A stretch of DNA of 13,256 bases from Actinomyces viscosus (GTDB lineage: Bacteria; Bacteroidota; Bacteroidia; Flavobacteriales_D; Crocinitomicaceae): contig CALPVI020000018.1 of NCBI GenBank assembly GCA_943326975.2, positions 1 to 13,256 on the forward strand, given 5' to 3'. The notes under the pieces are model-generated. The model ran no database searches. It had not been told where the DNA came from and saw only the letters and a list, made by a program, of their open reading frames with translations. Made by a program: the position numbers and the translations under genes. Positions within the stretch are counted from its first letter, which is position 1. Each line of letters starts with the position of its first letter. Positions 7,521-13,256 of the stretch are shown here, in pieces.

Positions 7521-8618
7521 TTAATGGTGATGTTCTTCTACCGCTGCACTAATGAACAACGAAGTCAACATCGAAAACAAAAACGCTTGTAAAAACGCTA
7601 CTAAAATTTCTAATACCGAAATAAATAATGCCATTGGTACGGATAACGCACCCCAAGCAGCACTTTTATTGATAAAGATAATAGAAATTAATGCTAAAAC
7701 AATAATATGACCTGCAGTAATATTTGCAAATAAACGAACCATTAATGCAAATGGTTTAGTCAACACTCCAACTATTTCAATTGGAATCATAATAATCAAT
7801 AATGGAACCGGCACACCTGGCGTTGCAAAAATATGTTTCCAATAATTTTTATTTCCTGAAAACACTGTTACCAACAATGAAGCTACAGCCAACACCATTG
7901 TTACTGCAATATTCCCTGTCAAGTTTGCACCACCTGGGAAAACAGGAATTAGACCTAATAAGTTATTAATTAAAATAAAAAAGAAGATAGTTAATAAGAA
8001 AGGTGTATACTTCATGTATTTATGTTCTCCAATGTTTGCTTTTGCAACCTCATCTCTAACAAAAATCACAATTGGCTCGATGAATTTAGCTAAACCTTTA
8101 GGGGCAACTGAACCATTTTTTTTATAAAAACGTGCTACAACTGACATTAAAACAACTAATAAAGTAGAGCCTATTAATAAAGACAATGTGTTTTTTGTAA
8201 TTGATAAATCTAAAGGTTTTGCATTTACAGGGTGTCCATTATGAAAATCTAATTCATCGTTCCCATTTAATTTGTAAATTTTCTCATGAAACAATGCATA
8301 TCCATGTTCTGTATCAGCTACATATGTAATCTCTCCACCATTTTCATCAATTGCATGCTGAAGTTCTCCATGGTGATATAAATATTTTGAAGAAAAAACT
8401 TTCAATCCTCCATCAACTAAAATGATTGGCAAAGGAATTGAAACTGCGTCTTCATGACCACCTACAATATGCCACTCATGTGCATCTCCAATGTGATGCA
8501 TAATCGTTTCAGATACATTAAACTCTTTCTCTTTTCCTTCATTCGCAAAAGTTGTGTTTAATGCAAGAACTGCCAAACAAGTTAAAAATATCGATTTTAC
8601 TACGTTTCTTAAATTCAT
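7521..8618 (-). CDS. atpB: F1Fo ATP synthase a subunit with signal-peptide-bearing N-terminal extension
   Basis: Stator channel subunit of Fo, 365 aa from the ATG at 8618. An upstream in-frame ATG at 8648 (10 residues longer) is less likely: the predicted -7 promoter box ends at 8657, leaving almost no leader, and starting at 8618 yields a clean signal peptide (1 to about 26, ending TTFA). A periplasmic, histidine-rich segment of roughly 100 residues follows before the first Fo helix (about 140). The conserved channel arginine is R295 in TKPFALMVRLFANITAGHI, and the conserved glutamine is Q344 in AFLQAFLF. H304 and E337 occupy the places of E. coli E219 and H245, the swapped arrangement also known in mitochondrial subunit a. 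The protein ends EEHHH. It is first in the operon, with no atpI visible upstream. Confidence 0.96.
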   Translation of the reverse strand: MNLRNVVKSIFLTCLAVLALNTTFANEGKEKEFNVSETIMHHIGDAHEWHIVGGHEDAVSIPLPIILVDGGLKVFSSKYLYHHGELQHAIDENGGEITYVADTEHGYALFHEKIYKLNGNDELDFHNGHPVNAKPLDLSITKNTLSLLIGSTLLVVLMSVVARFYKKNGSVAPKGLAKFIEPIVIFVRDEVAKANIGEHKYMKYTPFLLTIFFFILINNLLGLIPVFPGGANLTGNIAVTMVLAVASLLVTVFSGNKNYWKHIFATPGVPVPLLIIMIPIEIVGVLTKPFALMVRLFANITAGHIIVLALISIIFINKSAAWGALSVPMALFISVLEILVAFLQAFLFSMLTSLFISAAVEEHHH

Positions 8619-8656
8619 TGTTCTATTTTTTCGAATGTATGTATCCAAATTTTGCG

Positions 8657-8687
8657 CAAAGGTAGGGAATCTTTATTTATGTACAAT
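8657..8687 (-). promoter_or_regulatory. Bacteroidota-type promoter of the ATP synthase operon
   Basis: On the minus strand, TACCTTTG (8664-8657) matches the Bacteroidota -7 consensus TAnnTTTG exactly. ATTG (8687-8684) sits 19 nt upstream as the -33 element, a 3-of-4 match to TTTG within the usual spacing. Transcription would start near 8650, about 30 nt before the preferred atpB ATG at 8618. The elements are seen; activity is inferred. Confidence 0.75.
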
Positions 8688-8772
8688 AAAAAAAATGAAT
8701 TTAAATTAGTCCAAAACAAAATTTAATAAAAATTAATCAAACTCCTCTTCTAATTAATATTATTCAAAACGA

Positions 8773-11082
8773 TTATTTTGATGGTTCAACCCCTTCTATC
8801 AAACATGAATTAGTTATCAATTCTGAAGTATATGTTGCCTTTACAACTAAAGCATATTTTGCATTATCTGGTTTCACCTCCAATATAAATTCAAAATTCA
8901 TTCCTCCATTTGAAAAGGTATATGAATAATTATTAATCTCTTGGTTATTCACAAAAATTCGAACTTCTTTATTACTTCTAATATTTGAGACAAATCCCTT
9001 CACAATGTTTGGGCCTAAATTAAACTTTGTCGGACAAGATGCTGGATTTATAAATGAAATTGAAGGAGGGCTACTCAACACTATTTCTTTTTGAACCTTA
9101 AAACTAAATGATGCTTCACCACATTTGGAGGAAACCAAGACATCAAAAACATTTACTCCTGTAGTTAATTGATAATCATTGATTTTAATTTGTTTTGAAA
9201 TAGGATCAAAAACAAAAGGAATTATTGCATTATTGAATTTTACTTTTATTTGTTCTTGAAATTGTAAATTTTCAGTAGCTAAAACAAAAGTTAATTTTTC
9301 GTTTGTAGTCTTAGCATTATTAGGGATTGAACTTGACATTAAGCTTAGAATTGGCTTGTAACAAGGAGTTTTATATGTTATTATTTGATCATCTTGAGCA
9401 ACTCCTTCGCTATTATTTGCTTTAATTAAAACTGTATTATCTCCATCTAGCAAATTGACATTTAGCTTGAGTATTTTGTTATTCAAATTATAACTAAAGT
9501 CATCTACATTTTGATTATTTACATACACTTCTATATTTTGCTTGTTTTCAACATTTAAAACTGTAGCTACCAATTCATGCATATTAGTAACTGAGACAAA
9601 AGGTGAAACAGAAGGATTTGTAATATTAACAATAGGCATTATTTTTTGTTTAATTGGTTTAAAAAATAGCATTGTTATTTTAGAATCAGAACCAACAGTA
9701 TTTGTAGCTTTTACTTCAATCTGATTTGCACCTTCTTGTAACAAAACTTGAAATGATACCACGTTCATTTTGACATCAAAAAGGAAATTTGAAAGAAATT
9801 GATTGTTTAACTTTACTGTTATTTGATTTTTATCCGTCACATTTAAAACATTAGCTACAACATTATAAGATTTTTCCATTACATCTATTGGAGATACTAA
9901 TGGATTCTTAAATGTTACAATTGGAGGTTGTAAAGCTTCTTTTTTATATATAATTGTAATGTATTTAACATCTGTACCTGAAGTATTTGTTCCTCTTACT
10001 TCAAATTTATTCTCTCCTAAATGAAGTATGACATTACTTTTAAATATTCTAGATGATGGATCATAATTAAAATTATAGTTACTAATTGAATCTTGTTTAA
10101 AAATAACATTATCTCTATTCGAGATATGCAATATCGTAGATTGCAAAACAAAATTTTGGGAACTAACTATTTCATTATCCCTAGAAGGATTAGTTATCGT
10201 TACTACTGGCAATTTGGGTTGTTCTACAACAGGCTCCTCGCTCACTTCCTCTTTTGAAAAATAAACATCGTCTACAACATCATTATGAGAATTTCTTGAC
10301 TTTAATTGAAAACGAATATAAGCACTTGAATAATGATATATATCTTGTTTATATTTACTCGATTTAATTATTCCGTCAAAATCATCTTTTTGCGTAAATG
10401 TTGATTTATGTTCAATTCCGATTGAAACTCTTTTTCCAATTTGATAACCTAAACCAAACCCTACACTTGGCATAAATAAAGGTTTATATATTGCTACCTC
10501 GGTTTCATAATTATTATCTCTAAATGAACTGATATTTTCGAATGAATAACTAGATAATTTCGAATAATCATACAAAGAACTCGAACTATTAATTATATCT
10601 GTTTTGGTAGTATACCAAGTATAGCCTGCACCTACAAAAATATATGGGTCAAATTTTGTTGTTTCTTTTACTCTATTAGCATGAATTACAAATTCTACAG
10701 CTAAACGGTTAATAGTAGATTTAAAATTATCGATAGAATATCCAAATGTATCTTTATAATTAGAATTTACATTACTATATATTCCTTTATAATCGTTCGC
10801 AATTAAAGAAGAATCTGTATTCTGTCCATACCAATTACCTGTTAAATACCTACCTCTAATATCAAAACTAAACACTTTACGATAATCATAATTAAATGAT
10901 TTACCTATAGTTAATCCCCAACCATGGTTTATTTGATACTTAACATCGGAAGTATGCCAAGTTCCACCATAGTTGAAACCCCAAAACCACCTAGAGTCTG
11001 AATCATAATCAATTTTAGATTGTGAAATCCCTGAAAATGCACTAACTAATATGGTAAATAGTAAAAGTATATTTTTCATCAT
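8773..11082 (-). CDS. Probable outer-membrane beta-barrel protein with five tandem Ig-like repeats
   Basis: 769 aa, function unknown. The N-terminus is a signal peptide (MMKNILLLFTILVSAFSGIS, cleavage near residue 20-22, no lipobox cysteine). Residues about 30-260 alternate hydrophobic and polar residues, with aromatic-rich strands such as RWFWGFNYGG, YIFVGAGYTWY, PSVGFGLGYQIG and a last strand SSAYIRFQL, as in small OmpA/OmpW-like barrels. A short acidic, proline-containing linker (265-291) leads to five repeats of about 95 residues (292-763). There is no OmpA-like peptidoglycan domain and no recognisable T9SS sorting domain at the end (LIEGVEPSK). Two adjacent ATGs (11082, 11079) are possible starts. 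It is divergent from the T9SS cargo gene and upstream of atpB on the same strand. The repeats could face the periplasm, as in OmpA, or the outside; sequence alone does not decide. Confidence 0.82.
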   Translation of the reverse strand: MMKNILLLFTILVSAFSGISQSKIDYDSDSRWFWGFNYGGTWHTSDVKYQINHGWGLTIGKSFNYDYRKVFSFDIRGRYLTGNWYGQNTDSSLIANDYKGIYSNVNSNYKDTFGYSIDNFKSTINRLAVEFVIHANRVKETTKFDPYIFVGAGYTWYTTKTDIINSSSSLYDYSKLSSYSFENISSFRDNNYETEVAIYKPLFMPSVGFGLGYQIGKRVSIGIEHKSTFTQKDDFDGIIKSSKYKQDIYHYSSAYIRFQLKSRNSHNDVVDDVYFSKEEVSEEPVVEQPKLPVVTITNPSRDNEIVSSQNFVLQSTILHISNRDNVIFKQDSISNYNFNYDPSSRIFKSNVILHLGENKFEVRGTNTSGTDVKYITIIYKKEALQPPIVTFKNPLVSPIDVMEKSYNVVANVLNVTDKNQITVKLNNQFLSNFLFDVKMNVVSFQVLLQEGANQIEVKATNTVGSDSKITMLFFKPIKQKIMPIVNITNPSVSPFVSVTNMHELVATVLNVENKQNIEVYVNNQNVDDFSYNLNNKILKLNVNLLDGDNTVLIKANNSEGVAQDDQIITYKTPCYKPILSLMSSSIPNNAKTTNEKLTFVLATENLQFQEQIKVKFNNAIIPFVFDPISKQIKINDYQLTTGVNVFDVLVSSKCGEASFSFKVQKEIVLSSPPSISFINPASCPTKFNLGPNIVKGFVSNIRSNKEVRIFVNNQEINNYSYTFSNGGMNFEFILEVKPDNAKYALVVKATYTSELITNSCLIEGVEPSK
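8794..10209 (-). repeat. Five tandem Ig-like protein repeats, period about 95 residues
   Basis: Units by residue of the host protein: 292-386, 387-482, 483-576, 577-672 and 673-763, corresponding to bases 10209-9925, 9924-9637, 9636-9355, 9354-9067 and 9066-8794. Each opens with P(I/V)V(T/N)(I/F)xNP or a variant. Most then show VLNVxxKxxIxVxxNNQ, an F/Y pair, and a G-x-N-x-(I/F)-x-V-(K/R) strand near the end, often followed by A/G-T-N-T-x-G. The pattern suits a seven-strand beta-sandwich. Unit 4 lacks the NP opening and units 4 and 5 are the most diverged. Repetition is clear in protein but not obvious in DNA, so the duplications are old. Confidence 0.8.
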
Positions 11083-11105
11083 AAGAATTGTTTTTAAGAA
11101 ATCAC

Positions 11106-11126
11106 TTTGGCGATAACTGTGCCAAA
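11106..11126. promoter_or_regulatory. Dyad TTTGGC-N9-GCCAAA in the divergent intergenic region
   Basis: Perfect 6-nt arms (11106-11111 and 11121-11126) lie 24 nt upstream of the barrel gene's first ATG and 110 nt upstream of the cargo gene's ATG. Each strand presents a TTTG that could be the end of a -7 box (TCACTTTG on plus, CAATTTTG on minus), but neither has the TA of the consensus nor a well-placed -33 TTG. It may be an operator or part of overlapping promoters. Only the symmetry is certain. Confidence 0.3.
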
Positions 11127-11169
11127 ATTGACAATAAAATGCCGAATTTTTGTTTCTATTTCAAAAAAC

Positions 11170-11191
11170 TTTAGATAAAATAGTATCTAAA
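11170..11191 (+). promoter_or_regulatory. Small hairpin/dyad upstream of the type B cargo gene
   Basis: Perfect 8-nt arms TTTAGATA and TATCTAAA flank a 6-nt spacer, ending 45 nt before the preferred ATG at 11237. It could fold in the 5' leader or serve as a protein-binding site. It is AT-rich, so chance is a real alternative. Confidence 0.3.
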
Positions 11192-11236
11192 ACTGCAATT
11201 TTTCTTATTTTCATCGAAAAAAGTTCCAATTATCTT

Positions 11237-12523
11237 ATGCTTCACAAAATAGCATTTATATTATTTGTTGTTCTTAGTCATTTCGAGATATATTCTCAAA
11301 TGAAATATAATGATTGTTCTAACGCTGCTGATATTTGTCCAAATAAAACGATGTCATTTACAAATGTTGGAGCAAATTCAACTCAATGTACATCCTGTGA
11401 AGATGACTTTAATTATTGTTTTACACCAAATAGAACCATTTGGTTAAAATTTAAAACGAACAGCAGTGGTGGAACAGTTCAGCTTAATTTCTCAAGTATG
11501 GTCTTTTCTAATAAAATAGGTCAAAGTAAAGGGATACAAGCAACTTTAATTGAAGCAGGAACACCTTGTATATCATCTACTTATACAAAAGTAGGGAATT
11601 GTGTTTCTAATTCTACTTCTAACTTTTCTCTTGGAGCATCATCGCTTAAACCTAATACCCTTTATTATGTTGTAATTGGTGGAGATAAATCTGGATCAAG
11701 TTCAGCTGAAGCTTCCGAATGCACATTTAATTTATACCTAACAGGTGGAGCAGTGAGTAGACCATCTCCCTACATTTCTATTTTACCAAGTTCGACTAGT
11801 ATCTGCAAAAATGATATAGTTACATTCAATACTACTTTGATTAATTGTCCTGATAGTTCATTTTATAAATGGTATATCAATGGAACATTAAAAGCAATAT
11901 CTGCTGAACCCTATTATCAATCTTCCTTTTTAAATGACGGAGATATTGTTTCAGTTAAAATCGGATGCTATTCATTTTGCTCTGATACTGTTTCAAAAAA
12001 CTCTTTTCCCGTCAACGTTACTTCAATCAATGTAAATGCAGGTATAGATATGCCTACTCGACCAGGTGTAGGGGTTTTTATTTCAGGAACGACTGATGCA
12101 CCTATTCATTATTGGACACCAAATTTAAACCTTATTGACAGTTTAGCATTATCTACACTTGCCTCTCCCTATACGACTACTACATACGTATTAACAGCTG
12201 AAAAAAATGGATGTATTGCTTACGATCAAATGGTTGTTAATGTGTCAGAAGATTTAGTTATTCCGACAACATTTACCCCAAATGGAGATGGTATTAATGA
12301 TACTTTTGAAATTTTATATATTGAAAAATATCAAAATAATTCATTAAAAATTTTAGATAGATGGGGACAAGTAATTTATGAAACCATTGCTTACGATTAC
12401 GATAAAGCTTGGGATGGCAAAAAAAGAAATGGTGAATATGCTGAAGGTGTTTATTTCTATCATTTAGAATTAAATGATGAAAAGCATTCTGTAATAAATG
12501 GTAGTATTACAATTTTAAAATGA
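11237..12523 (+). CDS. Secreted cell-surface protein with type B T9SS sorting domain (CHU_C / gliding-motility-associated)
   Basis: 428 aa from the ATG at 11237, chosen over an in-frame TTG at 11150 because it begins directly with a signal peptide (MLHKIAFILFVVLSHFEIYSQ, 1-21). A cysteine-rich beta domain (22 to about 171) opens NDCSNAADICPN, a start common in Bacteroidota surface proteins. It is followed by an Ig-like domain (about 178-261, with C190 and KWYING) and a PKD-like domain (about 262-336). The last 84 residues (345-428) form the type B sorting domain: TFTPNGDGINDTF, KILDRWGQVIYE, WDGKKRNGEYAEGVYFY and a final GSITILK. Such domains direct export through the type IX secretion system. 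The stop overlaps the start of the PorP/SprF gene (ATGA), suggesting translational coupling. No catalytic motif is seen, so adhesion or surface structure is likelier than enzymatic activity. The specific role is unknown. Confidence 0.88.
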   Translation: MLHKIAFILFVVLSHFEIYSQMKYNDCSNAADICPNKTMSFTNVGANSTQCTSCEDDFNYCFTPNRTIWLKFKTNSSGGTVQLNFSSMVFSNKIGQSKGIQATLIEAGTPCISSTYTKVGNCVSNSTSNFSLGASSLKPNTLYYVVIGGDKSGSSSAEASECTFNLYLTGGAVSRPSPYISILPSSTSICKNDIVTFNTTLINCPDSSFYKWYINGTLKAISAEPYYQSSFLNDGDIVSVKIGCYSFCSDTVSKNSFPVNVTSINVNAGIDMPTRPGVGVFISGTTDAPIHYWTPNLNLIDSLALSTLASPYTTTTYVLTAEKNGCIAYDQMVVNVSEDLVIPTTFTPNGDGINDTFEILYIEKYQNNSLKILDRWGQVIYETIAYDYDKAWDGKKRNGEYAEGVYFYHLELNDEKHSVINGSITILK

Positions 12524-13256
12524 AAAAAATCAAATTTATATTCATTACGTTCGTATTGATTGGAAATTTGACAATTTTCGATTGTAACGGACAACAACTC
12601 CCACAATATACTCAATGGGCAACTCATCAATTTTCTTTTAATCCAGCTCATGCAGGAATAAAACCTTGTGTTGATATTCAAACACTTGCAAGATATCAAT
12701 GGACGACAATTAGTGGAGCGCCTAGAAGTGGCTTTGCTACCTTAAGTGTTCCATTGCATGCAGGAAGATCTGATTATTTAAGTGCGCGACATGGAATTGG
12801 AGCAAAAGTAGAGTACGACCATATTGGGCAATTTATTACAAACAAAGTCAATCTTGCCTATGCAGGACATTTCAACTTTTCGCGAGATACTCGATTATCA
12901 TTAGGTATGTATGCTGGATTTATACATTTTGGTTATAATCCAAAAAATTCTATAACAATAGACCCTGATCCAATCGTATTATCTGAAGTTTCACGAATAA
13001 TTCCAGATGCATCTTTTGGGAGTTGGTGGAATGGTAGAAATTACTATTTTGGTTTATCTATCCAAAATCTATTAAGAGGGAAATGGAAAGGAATTGGAAT
13101 GGATTCTAGATACCGATGGCAAACGTACATTGATGCAGGATATCGCCAGAAAATATCATCAGAAGTAACCCTTCTACCCTCAATATTATTTAAAATACCA
13201 ACGAGAGGACCTGTTTCATTTGATTTTAATTTAATGTATGATTACAATAATGTAGT
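12520..13256 (+). CDS. PorP/SprF-family type IX secretion outer-membrane protein, 3' end beyond the window
   Basis: Open frame from the ATG at 12520 to the right edge, 245 codons without a stop; the family is usually about 300-340 aa, so roughly a quarter is missing. The N-terminus is a signal peptide (MKKIKFIFITFVLIGNLTIF, cleavage near residue 24-25). Next comes the family hallmark QLPQYTQW (26-33) and FSFNPAHAG (38-46), equivalent to the NPAYAG of PorP/SprF proteins. RYQW then (S/T)-rich strands such as SGFATLSVPL, GIGAKVEYDHIG and SLGMYAGFIHFGYNP alternate as in a beta-barrel. The cysteine in FDCNG does not make a good lipobox. Members act with cognate type B cargo: SprF is needed for SprB secretion in Flavobacterium johnsoniae. 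The 4-bp overlap with the upstream cargo gene makes that cargo the likely partner. Confidence 0.9.
   Translation, partial: MKKIKFIFITFVLIGNLTIFDCNGQQLPQYTQWATHQFSFNPAHAGIKPCVDIQTLARYQWTTISGAPRSGFATLSVPLHAGRSDYLSARHGIGAKVEYDHIGQFITNKVNLAYAGHFNFSRDTRLSLGMYAGFIHFGYNPKNSITIDPDPIVLSEVSRIIPDASFGSWWNGRNYYFGLSIQNLLRGKWKGIGMDSRYRWQTYIDAGYRQKISSEVTLLPSILFKIPTRGPVSFDFNLMYDYNNV

Noticed and set aside
8700..8772. Possible terminator after the barrel-Ig gene
   Set aside because: Only short AT-only complementary hexamers (ATTAAT) were found, with no GC-containing stem and no T tract in the right place.
9542..9724. 60-codon open frame on the plus strand inside the Ig-repeat gene
   Set aside because: Antisense to the repeat region; hydrophobic composition arises from the complementary beta-strand codons.
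11150..11236. 29-codon N-terminal extension of the type B cargo gene from a TTG
   Set aside because: It would bury the signal peptide behind 29 residues; the ATG at 11237 gives a standard signal peptide at the N-terminus.
12460..12699. 79-codon open frame on the minus strand across the cargo/PorP junction
   Set aside because: It overlaps two well-supported plus-strand genes and resembles no known protein.

Overview
The window is an AT-rich stretch of chromosome from a member of the phylum Bacteroidota, most likely order Flavobacteriales. Four things point there: a type IX secretion (T9SS) type B cargo protein next to a PorP/SprF-family gene, an F-type ATP synthase operon without atpD and atpC, a promoter of the Bacteroidota TTG/TAnnTTTG type, and the near absence of Shine-Dalgarno sequences. 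The genus cannot be fixed from the sequence; Crocinitomicaceae-like or other marine or freshwater Flavobacteriales are only a guess.

Layout. (1) 32-1198 (+): an uncharacterised FAD flavoprotein of the HI0933-like / PP_4765 family. (2) 1185-3476 (-): a PIF1/RecD-like superfamily 1 helicase with a C-terminal helix-turn-helix, overlapping the flavoprotein tail-to-tail by 14 bp. (3) 3538-8687 (-): the ATP synthase operon atpB-atpE-atpF-atpH-atpA-atpG, with a recognisable promoter (8657-8687) and a strong intrinsic terminator (3538-3569). Two further perfect hairpins lie inside the operon, one just after atpE and one between atpA and atpG. (4) 8773-11082 (-): a probable outer-membrane beta-barrel protein carrying five tandem Ig-like repeats of about 95 residues. 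(5) 11083-11236: a divergent intergenic region with two small dyads. (6) 11237-13256 (+): a secreted adhesin-like protein with a type B (CHU_C, gliding-motility-associated) T9SS sorting domain. It is coupled by a 4-bp ATGA overlap to a PorP/SprF-family outer-membrane protein that runs off the right edge.

How the genes work together. atpB/E/F encode the Fo membrane sector and atpH/A/G encode delta, alpha and gamma; beta and epsilon must be encoded elsewhere. The hairpin directly after atpE resembles a partial terminator that would favour extra c-subunit, which is needed in many copies per complex. The type B cargo and PorP/SprF pair matches the known arrangement in which a dedicated PorP-like protein supports secretion or surface attachment of its neighbouring cargo (SprB/SprF is the model). 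The divergent barrel-plus-Ig protein may belong to the same cell-surface theme, but only its position suggests this.

Most of the window is conserved housekeeping. I found no mobile elements, CRISPR arrays, tRNA or rRNA genes, and no non-coding stretch longer than about 155 bp. No clearly new system is evident; the best leads are the intra-operon hairpins, the five-repeat barrel protein and the cargo/PorP pair.
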